Positions 28,692 to 35,902 of a stretch of 64,000 nucleotides of DNA are shown here, in pieces. The position numbers and the translations under genes are program-made. Source of the DNA: JAEUIX01 sp964611125 (GTDB lineage: Bacteria > Planctomycetota > Phycisphaerae > Phycisphaerales > UBA1924); assembly GCA_964611125.1 (NCBI GenBank), contig CAZSZO010000020.1, positions 10,962 through 74,961 on the forward strand, written 5' to 3'. Under the pieces are notes generated by a model. That model was given only the letters and a program-made list of their open reading frames with translations, did not search any database and was not told the origin of the DNA. Numbering within the stretch: the first letter of the stretch is position 1; every line of letters starts with the position of its first letter.

Positions 28692-29830
28692 CCGGAGCGG
28701 GTGGAGCGCCTGGGGGAGTCGGGGCGGCGCGGGGCAAGCTGGTGCTGGGGATTGAGACGTCGTGCGACGAGACCGCCGCGGCGGTGGTGGGCGGGGCGGG
28801 AGCGTGGGCTGGGCGGCGGGTGCTGTCGAACGTGATCGCCAGCCAGCACGAGCTGCACGCGGAATATGGCGGGGTGGTGCCGGAGATTGCGAGCCGGGCG
28901 CATGCGGAGCGGCTGCTGGCGGTGGTGCGGCGGGCGCTGGGGGACGCGGGGGTGGGTGTGCGCGATCTGGACGCGATTGCGGTGGGGCACCGTCCGGGGC
29001 TGATCGGCGCGCTGCTGGTGGGGGTGGCGGGGGCGAAGGCGCTGGCGTGGTCGCTGGGGATCCCGGTGGTCGGGGTGGATCACGTGCAGGCGCACCTGTA
29101 TGCGGGGCTGCTCGACGGGCCTGCTGAGGGCGGTGAGGAGGGCGGCGGGGGCGGTGGGCCAGGTCAGTTGCCGGTTGAGTTTCCTGCCTTGGGGCTGGTG
29201 GTGAGCGGCGGGCATACGACGGTGTACCGGCTGGACTCTTCGACGAGGCTGACGCGACTGGGCTCGACCATCGACGACGCGGTGGGCGAGGCGTATGACA
29301 AGGTGGGGGCGATTCTGAAGCTGCCGTTTCCGGGCGGTCCGCATGTGGATCGGCTGGCGGCGTCGGGGAACGACCGGGCGTTTGACTTTCCGGTTTCGAG
29401 GCTGTCGCGGGATTCGCTGGATTTCTCGTTCTCGGGGCTGAAGACGGCGGTGCGGTACGCCGTGGAGGGTGTGCCGGGCTCGGACAGGCCGGGGCCGGCG
29501 CCGCTGACGGCGGGGCGTTCTGCGGACATCGCGGCGAGTTTTCAGCGGGCGGCGGTGCGGGCGCTGGTGATGAAGCTGACGGCGGCGGCGGAGGCGAACC
29601 CTGATGTGAGGGCGCTGCTGGTGGGCGGGGGCGTGAGCGCCAATTCGCAATTGCGGGGGGAACTGGGGGCGTTTGCGAGCGGGCGGGGCTGGGCGCTGCG
29701 GCTGCCGAGGCTGGCGTATTGCGTGGATAACGCTGCGATGATCGCGGGGCTGGGGTGCGAGCAGCTTGGGCAGCGGGGGTGGCGGGGCGATGCGCTGTCG
29801 CTGACGGCGAGCCCGGCGGCGGCGTGCTGA
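28688..29830 (+). CDS. tsaD: tRNA N6-adenosine threonylcarbamoyltransferase
   Basis: A 380-aa enzyme that transfers the threonylcarbamoyl group to A37 of tRNAs reading ANN codons, working with TsaB, TsaE and TsaC. Motifs: LGIETSCDETAAAVV at the start, the metal-binding HVQAH in VDHVQAHLYAG, VSGGHTTVY, a long GKTYD-equivalent region (GEAYDKVGAILKLPFPGG) and GGGVSANSQLR. A Gly/Glu-rich insert (about 142-160) extends a loop. GTG 28688 overlaps the S41 stop by 4 bp. The other Tsa genes are not in the window. Confidence 0.96.
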   Translation: MTGAGGAPGGVGAARGKLVLGIETSCDETAAAVVGGAGAWAGRRVLSNVIASQHELHAEYGGVVPEIASRAHAERLLAVVRRALGDAGVGVRDLDAIAVGHRPGLIGALLVGVAGAKALAWSLGIPVVGVDHVQAHLYAGLLDGPAEGGEEGGGGGGPGQLPVEFPALGLVVSGGHTTVYRLDSSTRLTRLGSTIDDAVGEAYDKVGAILKLPFPGGPHVDRLAASGNDRAFDFPVSRLSRDSLDFSFSGLKTAVRYAVEGVPGSDRPGPAPLTAGRSADIAASFQRAAVRALVMKLTAAAEANPDVRALLVGGGVSANSQLRGELGAFASGRGWALRLPRLAYCVDNAAMIAGLGCEQLGQRGWRGDALSLTASPAAAC

Positions 29831-29875
29831 GGCGGGCGGCGGAGGGGATGGGAGAGGAGGTCGTACCCTGCGGTC

Positions 29876-30442
29876 ATGCACGCCGGGTTGTGGCCCCATC
29901 CTGCCTGCCTGGAGGACGACGATCTGCTGGAGCAGTGCCAGGTGCGGCGCGGGCGGTCGGGGGGGCCGGGGGGGCAGCACCGCAACAAAGTGGAGACTGA
30001 GATCACGCTGATCCACCAGCCGACGGGGATCGTGGCTCAAGCGGGCGAGCGGCGGAGCCAGATCGAGAACAAGCGGATGGCGGTGCGGCGGCTGCGGCTG
30101 CTGCTGGCGACCGAGCACCGGAGCGGGCACTCGCGCACGCCTCCCGTGGCGGCGGCGGCCCGGCGGACGCTGGACGAGATTCTGGGGCCGAGCGGCTCAA
30201 CGCTGTGGCGGTCGCGGCGGAGCGGGCGGTCGATCGTGTGCAGCCCGGAACACTGGGACTATCCGGCGCTGCTGGCGGAGGCGCTGGATGTGATCGCGGG
30301 TGCCGACTGGTCGGCGGCGGCGGCGGCGGAGCGGCTGGAGGTGTCGACGAGCCAGTTGATCAAGTTGGTGAAGGACCATCCGCCGGCGCTGGAGGCCTGG
30401 AACAAGGCGCGGAAGGCGGCGGGGCAGGGCGTGCTGCGGTGA
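29876..30442 (+). CDS. Release factor-like protein with GGQ motif (ribosome rescue type)
   Basis: A 188-aa protein. The N-terminal half is an RF-1 catalytic domain: SGGPGGQHRNKVET with the peptidyl-tRNA-hydrolysing GGQ at about 32-34, then RSQIENKRMAVRRLRLLL. It lacks the codon-recognition domains of RF1/RF2, like ArfB/YaeJ or RF-H, so it may free stalled ribosomes or act as an accessory factor. The C-terminal 70 residues hold an additional helical, HTH-like segment (WSAAAAAERLEVSTSQLIKL) instead of the usual basic tail of ArfB. ATG 29876 gives the family start; a GGAGAGGAGG tract lies about 15 bp upstream. Confidence 0.82.
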   Translation: MHAGLWPHPACLEDDDLLEQCQVRRGRSGGPGGQHRNKVETEITLIHQPTGIVAQAGERRSQIENKRMAVRRLRLLLATEHRSGHSRTPPVAAAARRTLDEILGPSGSTLWRSRRSGRSIVCSPEHWDYPALLAEALDVIAGADWSAAAAAERLEVSTSQLIKLVKDHPPALEAWNKARKAAGQGVLR

Positions 30443-30620
30443 GCGGGGGCTGGGGTTGGCGCCGGGGGTAATCCCCGAACATCGGGAGGGATCGGTTGCA
30501 TCCGGACTCAGGGTGGGGACGAAGGCGAGGTTGGGGGACGTTCGCTATCATGGCGGCCCTTCCGAGAGGGTGGGAGGTTCGGATGAATCACCAACTGGAC
30601 GCACCAAGGAGGACGCTCGC

Positions 30621-31382
30621 ATGAACCGTCAACTGCTCAGTGTTTCGGCCGCGGCCCTGGGGGCGATGTTGCTGTGGGCGGGTCCGGGGCTGGCCCAGAC
30701 GAAGGACGCGACGGGTTCGAAGCCCGAGCCGGCGAAGGCGGAGCAGCCGAAGGCGCCCGAGGGCAAGCCGACGGAGCAGGCGGCGAAGCTGGTGCATGTG
30801 CGCATGAGCACATCGGCCGGGGACTTGGTGCTGGAGCTCAATGAGACGCTGGCGCCGGTGACGGTGAAGAACTTCCTGGCGTACGTGGACAAGGGCTTCT
30901 ACAACGGGACGATCTTCCACCGTGTGATGGCGAACTTCATGATCCAGGGGGGCGGGTTCACGACGGACTGGAAGCAGAAGCCGACGGACCCGAAGATCAA
31001 GAACGAGTGGCGGAACAGCCTGAAGAACGTGCGGGGCACGATCGCGATGGCGCGGATCGGCGGGGATCCGGACTCGGCGACGAGCCAGTTCTTCATCAAC
31101 GTGCAGGACAACGCGGGGCTCGATCGGCAGCAGCCCGACGGCGCGGCGTACTGCGTGTTCGGGCGCGTGGTGGACGGGATGGAGACGGTTGAGAAGATCC
31201 GCGCGGGCAAGGTGGTGGGTCAGCCGCTCAACGGCGAGCCGAGCAAGCCGGTTGAGCCGGTGGTGATCAAGGACGTGAAGCGGCTGACGCCCGACGAGGC
31301 GGCGAAGCTGCAGAAGCGCGGGGCTGGCGGTGGGGCCGGGGAGAAGCCCAAGGACGAGAAGAAGGACGAGAAGGGCAAGTAA
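30621..31382 (+). CDS. Exported cyclophilin-type peptidyl-prolyl isomerase
   Basis: A 253-aa protein. A signal peptide (SVSAAALGAMLLWAGPGLAQ) and an acidic/Lys linker precede a cyclophilin domain (about 60-215) with IFHRVMANFMIQGGGF, GTIAMAR and SQFFINVQDN. The catalytic Arg is in FHR. The C-terminus is a Lys/Glu/Asp tail. It probably assists folding outside the cytoplasm. AAGGAGG (30606-30612) lies 8 bp before the ATG. The next gene encodes a second cyclophilin without a signal, so the pair covers two compartments. Confidence 0.94.
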   Translation: MNRQLLSVSAAALGAMLLWAGPGLAQTKDATGSKPEPAKAEQPKAPEGKPTEQAAKLVHVRMSTSAGDLVLELNETLAPVTVKNFLAYVDKGFYNGTIFHRVMANFMIQGGGFTTDWKQKPTDPKIKNEWRNSLKNVRGTIAMARIGGDPDSATSQFFINVQDNAGLDRQQPDGAAYCVFGRVVDGMETVEKIRAGKVVGQPLNGEPSKPVEPVVIKDVKRLTPDEAAKLQKRGAGGGAGEKPKDEKKDEKGK

Positions 31383-31436
31383 TCGCAGAGAGAGTTTGGC
31401 GGCGGGGGCGGGCGGTCGAATCCAAGGAGCAGCAGC

Positions 31437-31925
31437 GTGACGCAGGTGAAGCTGGCGACGAACCACGGCGACATCATCATCGAGCTGGATGAGGCGAAGG
31501 CGCCCATCAGTAGTCAGAACTTCCTGAGCTACGTCGACAAGGGGCACTACGACGGGACGATCTTCCACCGGGTGATTCCGAACTTCATGATCCAGGGCGG
31601 GGGCTTCTCGAGCGACATGCAGCAGAAGCCGACGGGCGCCCCGATCAAGAACGAGTGGAAGAACGGTCTCAAGAACCTGCGGTACACGCTGGCGATGGCG
31701 CGCACGAGCGCGCCGGACTCGGCGACGTGCCAGTTCTTCATCAACGTGCAGGACAACGCCTTTCTGGACGAGGCGCGGGGCGGCGCGGCGTACGCCGTCT
31801 TCGGCAAGGTGGTGACGGGGACCGATGTGGTCGACCGGATCAAGGCCGTGAAGACCGCCTCGAAGGGCCCGCACGGCGATGTGCCGGTGGAGCCGGTGGT
31901 GATCACCAAGGCGTCGCGGGTCTGA
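31437..31925 (+). CDS. Cytoplasmic cyclophilin-type peptidyl-prolyl isomerase
   Basis: A 162-aa cyclophilin with no signal peptide. It contains IFHRVIPNFMIQGGGF, TLAMARTSAPDSATCQFFIN and AVFGKVVTG, the complete family core. GTG 31437 is the start: AAGGAG (31423-31428) sits 8 bp upstream and VKLATNHGDI is the usual N-terminus. It lies 54 bp after the exported paralogue and is clearly a tandem relative. Both probably come from one transcript. Confidence 0.95.
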   Translation: MTQVKLATNHGDIIIELDEAKAPISSQNFLSYVDKGHYDGTIFHRVIPNFMIQGGGFSSDMQQKPTGAPIKNEWKNGLKNLRYTLAMARTSAPDSATCQFFINVQDNAFLDEARGGAAYAVFGKVVTGTDVVDRIKAVKTASKGPHGDVPVEPVVITKASRV

Positions 31926-31943
31926 CGGCGGTTGCGCCGGGTC

Positions 31944-31975
31944 GGAAGGCCAGAAGGTCGGAAGGCCTGAAGGTT
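31944..31975. repeat. Four near-identical 8-bp units (xGAAGGYY)
   Basis: AAGG recurs with exact period 8 at 31946, 31954, 31962 and 31970, within units GGAAGGCC, AGAAGGTC, GGAAGGCC and TGAAGGTT. It lies between the cyclophilin and arginase-family genes. Its last unit mimics a ribosome-binding site for the ATG at 31979. Confidence 0.8.
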
Positions 31976-31978
31976 GGG

Positions 31979-33046
31979 ATGGCTCGGGGCCCGCGGGGGC
32001 TATCTTTGGCGATGCTCCCGCACACAACGCCGCCGGTCTACCCCCCTGCTCCGCCCGGTCGGCTGGTCGGGTCGATTCAGCGGGCGAGCGCGGAGCTGCT
32101 GGACCGGCCGTTCGCCGCGGCGGACATCGACAAGTGCCGGGTGGGGATCATCGGTCTGGCCGATGACACCGGCGTGGCCATGAATCACGGGCGAACCGGG
32201 GCGCGGGACGGCCCGGCGGCGTTTCGCGCGGCGCTGGCGCGATATGGCGTGGCGACGCGGATGACGGAGGGGCGGCCCAGGGGGCTGGAGATGGCGGATG
32301 GCGGGTGGGCCGCGGGGGCGTTCGGTCGGCCGGGGTACCCGCATGTGTTTGATGCGGGGGACATCGAGCCGGGCCGGTCGCTGCACGAGACGCACGACCG
32401 GGTGAGCGAAGTGGTGGTCAAGATGCTCGCGCAGGGCCTGGTGGTCGTGGGCATCGGCGGCGGGCATGACCTGACGTACCCGCTGGTGCGGGCGCTCCAC
32501 CAGCACCGGCGCTCAGCAGCGGGGGGCGGTCGCACGCTGCCGCTGCGCGGGCTGTATGCCGACGCCCATCTGGACGTGCGGCCCGAACCGGGGAGCGGGA
32601 TGGCGTTCCGGGCGATGATCGAGCACGGATACGTGGGGCGGCTGGCGAACATCGGGGCGTCGTGGGCGGTGAACTCGGCGGAGCACGGCGAGTGGTTCGC
32701 GGCCCATGGCGGGGTGTTCCTGCAGGCCAGCGAGGCCGTGGCGGAGCAGCGGGACCGCTCGGGCGAGTCGGTGCGGCCGGACTTTGTGAGCCTGGATGTG
32801 GACGTGCTCGATGCGTCGTGCGCGCCGGGCGTGAGCGCGCTCAACCCGGCGGGGATGCTGACGAGCGAGCTGGCGGGGGTGGCTTTCGCGGCGGGGGCGT
32901 GCCCGACGGTGCAGGTCTTCGACCTGATGGAGTTCAACCCGACTTACGATGTCGACCACCGGACGGCGCGGGTGGTGGCGCACCTGTTCCTGAGCTTTCT
33001 GGCTGGGTTCAGCGAGCGCGGGCCGGCTCAAGGGGCCCGGGCGTGA
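31979..33046 (+). CDS. Arginase/agmatinase family hydrolase (probable formimidoylglutamase)
   Basis: About 355 aa, of the ureohydrolase fold. The binuclear manganese ligands are present: GGGHDLTYP, YADAHLDVRPE and SLDVDVLDAS. These enzymes split guanidino or formimidoyl groups. The stop overlaps the start of hutI (GTGA), so a HutG-like role in histidine breakdown (formimidoyl-glutamate to glutamate) is more likely than arginase or agmatinase; this is inferred from context. The start is ATG 31979 (GAAGG upstream, within a repeat) or ATG 32012. Confidence 0.8.
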   Translation: MARGPRGLSLAMLPHTTPPVYPPAPPGRLVGSIQRASAELLDRPFAAADIDKCRVGIIGLADDTGVAMNHGRTGARDGPAAFRAALARYGVATRMTEGRPRGLEMADGGWAAGAFGRPGYPHVFDAGDIEPGRSLHETHDRVSEVVVKMLAQGLVVVGIGGGHDLTYPLVRALHQHRRSAAGGGRTLPLRGLYADAHLDVRPEPGSGMAFRAMIEHGYVGRLANIGASWAVNSAEHGEWFAAHGGVFLQASEAVAEQRDRSGESVRPDFVSLDVDVLDASCAPGVSALNPAGMLTSELAGVAFAAGACPTVQVFDLMEFNPTYDVDHRTARVVAHLFLSFLAGFSERGPAQGARA

Positions 33047-34347
33047 GCGGGGCGAGCTGGGACGGGCGGGACGGGGGGGGCGGGGGGGGCGGGGGGGGCG
33101 GGATCCTGATCCGGGGGGCGACGCTGGCGGGGCGCCACGGGCGGTTTGATGTACGGGTGGAGGGGACGCGGATCGCGTCGGTGACTGCGGACGGGGGGGC
33201 CGGCGTCGGGGGCGGGGGCGAGCCGAGCGGGGCGCCAGTCAGCGACAAGACGGTGATCGAGGCGGGCGGGCGGGTGCTGGCGCCAGGGTTTGTTGACTGC
33301 CACACCCACGCCTGCTGGCACGACCCCGACGGATCGCACCGGCTGGATGAGTGGATCATGCGGCTGGAGGGTCGGCCGTATCTGGAGATCCTCAAGGCGG
33401 GCGGAGGGATCCTGGCGACGGTGCGGGCGGTGCGGGCGGCAAGTGAGGGGGCGCTGGTTGAGCAACTCGTCGAGCGGGTGCTGGTGATGGCGGCGCACGG
33501 CACGACGACAGTGGAGGTGAAGTCGGGGTACGGGCTGACGACGGAGGCGGAGCTGAACATGCTGCGGGCGGTGCGGGCCGCTGGGGAAGACCCGCGGCTC
33601 GAGGGTTTGACGGTGCTTCCGACGGCGCTGCTCGGGCACGCGATCGACCCCGATGAGCCGCGGGAGCGGTTCGTGGCGCGGACGATCGACGAGACGCTGC
33701 GGGCGGTGCACGAGGAGTTTCCGGGGATCGCCATCGACGCGTTCTGCGAGGAGGGGGCGTGGAGCCTGGAGGAGTGCACACGGCTCTTCGAGGCGGGGAT
33801 GCGGCTGGGGCACCCGGGGCGGGTGCACGCGGACCAGTTCAATCGGCTGGGGATGGTGGGGCGGGCGGTGGACCTGGGGCTGCGCAGTGTGGACCACCTG
33901 GAGGCGTCGGGGCCGGAGGAAATTGCGCGGCTGCGCGGGTCGGAGACGTTTGCGGTGGGCCTGCCGGGGTGCGGCTTTCATCTTGACGGGCGGTACGCGG
34001 CGCTGGGAGAGCTTGCGGGCCGTGAGGTCCGCGCGGCGGGCGGGGCCGACGAGCGACTGTGCATCGCGACGAATGTGAACCCGGGATCGGCGCCGGTGCT
34101 CTCGATGCCGATGGTGCAGGCGCTGGCGGTGCGGCGGTGCGGGCTGACGCCCGCGGCGGCCCTGCGGGCGGCGACGGAGAACCCGGCGCGGCTGCTGGGC
34201 CTGGCTGACCGGGGGCGGATCGAGGCGGGGGCGCGGGCGGATCTGGTGCTGCTCCGCGGGCGGGATGTGCGCAGCTTGGCGTGCGGCTTTGGCGACAACC
34301 CGGTGGTGCTGACGGTCGCGGGGGGGCGGGTGGTGTGGCGGGCCTGA
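33043..34347 (+). CDS. hutI: Imidazolonepropionase
   Basis: A 434-aa amidohydrolase that opens the ring of imidazolone propionate in histidine degradation. The metal site HTHACW (in GFVDCHTHACW) is followed by EVKSGYGLTTEAELNML, GRVHADQFNRLGM and SVDHLEASG. The C-terminal strand has ARADLVLL. GTG 33043 overlaps the previous stop, so translation is coupled. The N-terminus contains an unusual run of about ten glycines, from a CGGGGGGGG repeat at 33072-33098. No hutH or hutU is in the window. Confidence 0.92.
   Translation: MSGASWDGRDGGGGGGGGGGILIRGATLAGRHGRFDVRVEGTRIASVTADGGAGVGGGGEPSGAPVSDKTVIEAGGRVLAPGFVDCHTHACWHDPDGSHRLDEWIMRLEGRPYLEILKAGGGILATVRAVRAASEGALVEQLVERVLVMAAHGTTTVEVKSGYGLTTEAELNMLRAVRAAGEDPRLEGLTVLPTALLGHAIDPDEPRERFVARTIDETLRAVHEEFPGIAIDAFCEEGAWSLEECTRLFEAGMRLGHPGRVHADQFNRLGMVGRAVDLGLRSVDHLEASGPEEIARLRGSETFAVGLPGCGFHLDGRYAALGELAGREVRAAGGADERLCIATNVNPGSAPVLSMPMVQALAVRRCGLTPAAALRAATENPARLLGLADRGRIEAGARADLVLLRGRDVRSLACGFGDNPVVLTVAGGRVVWRA
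33072..33098. repeat. Three tandem 9-bp G-tract units in hutI
   Basis: C followed by eight G occurs three times in a row (33072-33080, 33081-33089, 33090-33098), in frame, giving a poly-glycine segment at residues 11-20. Three G8 runs could form a G-quadruplex and are prone to slippage. Confidence 0.9.
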
Positions 34348-34357
34348 CGGCGTGAGG

Positions 34358-34885
34358 TCAGGGGTGGACCACGACGACCTCGGGGGGCGGGTCATCGGCG
34401 CGGCCGAGGCGGGCGTGGCGCCAGGCGGCGCCGCATTCGGGGCAGAGGATGCACCCATCGGGCTGGGCGGGGCTGCCGCGGAGGTCGTAGTCGCAGGAGG
34501 GGCAGCGCTGGGCGCGGAGCATGGCGCGGACGAGGGCGCGTTTGATGGGGCTCGACGGCTCACCCAGGCCGAGCTGGCGGCTGGCGGAGGCGCCGCCCTG
34601 CAGGGCGACGGTGATGAGGGGGATGCCGACGGGCGAGAACATCAGCAGCCAGATGAGGGCCCAGCCCTCGATCCGGATGGCGGCGATGACAACGCCCGTG
34701 AGGAGCACGGCGGAGAGGGCGAGGAGCGAGGTGGGCCGGCGGAGCCAGCGGAGGGCGCCGGCGATGAGGCCGATCGGCGGAGTGCGGACCAGCGACCAGA
34801 GGGACCGGGCGGCGGCGACGAGCAAGCGACGGGTGGCGCTTGGGTGGAGGCGAGCGAAGCGGAAGCGGTCGTCGCTGGTGCGCAT
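34358..34885 (-). CDS. Membrane protein with C-terminal zinc ribbon (CPSCDYDLRG)
   Basis: A 175-aa protein. Two hydrophobic segments lie near residues 50-75 and 78-100 (LLALSAVLLTGVVIAAI, WALIWLLMFSPVGIPLITV). The C-terminus is a zinc ribbon with CPSCDYDLRG and, about 13 residues later, CPECGAAW. This CxxCxYDLRG...CPECG module is frequent in planctomycetes; its function is unknown. It lies 44 bp downstream of the STAS gene on the same strand. ATG 34885 is the shortest plausible start. Confidence 0.75.
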   Translation of the reverse strand: MRTSDDRFRFARLHPSATRRLLVAAARSLWSLVRTPPIGLIAGALRWLRRPTSLLALSAVLLTGVVIAAIRIEGWALIWLLMFSPVGIPLITVALQGGASASRQLGLGEPSSPIKRALVRAMLRAQRCPSCDYDLRGSPAQPDGCILCPECGAAWRHARLGRADDPPPEVVVVHP

Positions 34886-34929
34886 GGGACGGCAGGGGCG
34901 TGCATCGTGTCGGGCGTCAGGCGTCAACG

Positions 34930-35292
34930 TCAGGCGGCGGGATCGAGCGCCACGATGGCCTCCTCCACGGTGGAAGCGGTGCGGAAGCGGCGGTCGAGCT
35001 TGAGTTGCTTGAGGAACTGAGCGATGGGCTGAGGGAGGGCCGCGAGGAGCATGCGGGCGCCGACCTTGCGGCAGTCCTCTTCGACCTGCAGGAGGCAGGT
35101 GATGCCGATGGAGTTGACCAGCTCGACGGCTTCGAAATCGAGCACCAGGCCGCCGCCGGTCTGGCGCGGGAGCTTGGCGCGGACCTCCTCGCGGATGGCG
35201 AGGACCTGTTCATCGGTGACTGAGGAGGGGAGGCGCAGCAGCAGCAGCGAGCGCTCCCGGCCGACAAGTTGAGATGCGAGCGGCGAGATCAT
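34930..35292 (-). CDS. STAS-domain protein (anti-sigma factor antagonist type)
   Basis: A 120-aa protein made of one STAS domain: LVLDFEAVELVNSIGITCLLQ carries the Ser-Ile-Gly that is the phosphorylation region in SpoIIAA/RsbV proteins. Such proteins bind anti-sigma kinases and release the sigma factor when unphosphorylated. No kinase or sigma partner is adjacent, so the pathway is unknown. The start is ATG 35292; the ribosome-binding site is weak. Confidence 0.85.
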   Translation of the reverse strand: MISPLASQLVGRERSLLLLRLPSSVTDEQVLAIREEVRAKLPRQTGGGLVLDFEAVELVNSIGITCLLQVEEDCRKVGARMLLAALPQPIAQFLKQLKLDRRFRTASTVEEAIVALDPAA

Positions 35293-35528
35293 CGAACGTG
35301 CCTGTCCCCTTGCCCGACCACTCTACTACCCCAACACCCCGATCCCCCGACCCCGATCCCCCCACCCCCCTACGTCCACCCCCCGACTCGTACCCCCCTG
35401 CTTGCCAGCAGACGCCCTTCGGCCAGGGCGGGCGGGGGCCTGCGGGGCGAGAAGGCCGAGCGACCCGATCGAGGCGATACGGCGGCGAGGGCGGCCCGGT
35501 TGAGGATTCATAGCGCGGCTGAGGCGGT

Positions 35529-35557
35529 TTGTCCCGGGCGTACGTCCCGGATAAACT
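35529..35557 (+). promoter_or_regulatory. Putative promoter of the nusA operon
   Basis: TTGTCC (35529-35534) and TAAACT (35552-35557) are 17 bp apart. If used, the transcript would have a leader of about 340 bases containing the hairpin at 35748. Confidence 0.3.
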
Positions 35558-35747
35558 CCTGCCGTTCGATTGGACCTTTGTGTTCGAGTTCTCGGACAAG
35601 GAATCGCCATGCACTCGGCTCGTCATCATGCAGGCTGACACCCCCTGCCGACGCCCGGCTGACCGCGCCGAGGGTGCGGCCTGCTTTGCTTCCGGACGGC
35701 CGGAGGTGAGGATGGGCTGAGTGCTGGCGCTACGACCTTGATCGAGG

Positions 35748-35791
35748 AACGGCCACGGCGTGGGTTCACGGATCGTGGCCGTTGTGTTTTT
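35748..35791 (+). terminator. Terminator-like hairpin in the nusA leader
   Basis: A 10-bp perfect stem (AACGGCCACG / CGTGGCCGTT at 35748-35757 and 35774-35783) with a 16-base loop, followed by GTGTTTTT. No gene ends just upstream on this strand, so it may act as an attenuator for nusA. Confidence 0.6.
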
Positions 35792-35867
35792 GGGAGTGGT
35801 TTGGATTGACGGCCGATTGGGCGTTTGGCGGGCGGATTTGGCGGCCGCGGCGGCGAACAAGTTTGCA

Positions 35868-35891
35868 GACAACCTGACAACCTGACAACTG
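35868..35891. repeat. Tandem 8-bp repeat (GACAACCT) before nusA
   Basis: Units start at 35868, 35876 and 35884 with exact period 8; the third is imperfect. It touches the nusA ribosome-binding site (GGAG near 35891). Confidence 0.7.
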
Positions 35892-35902
35892 GAGCACCTG
35901 GG

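Larger units (their letters stand above)
35293..35902. other. 610-bp intergenic and leader region before nusA
   Basis: Starts with a C-rich stretch (35310-35400) with no coding character, then a possible promoter (35529-35557), a terminator-like hairpin (35748-35791) and an 8-bp repeat (35868-35891) next to the nusA ribosome-binding site. Open frames here, including one at 35529-35720, look like chance. Confidence 0.6.

Noticed and set aside
35529..35720. A 63-codon frame in the nusA leader
   Set aside because: Begins at the putative -35 box, lacks a ribosome-binding site and has no protein-like features.
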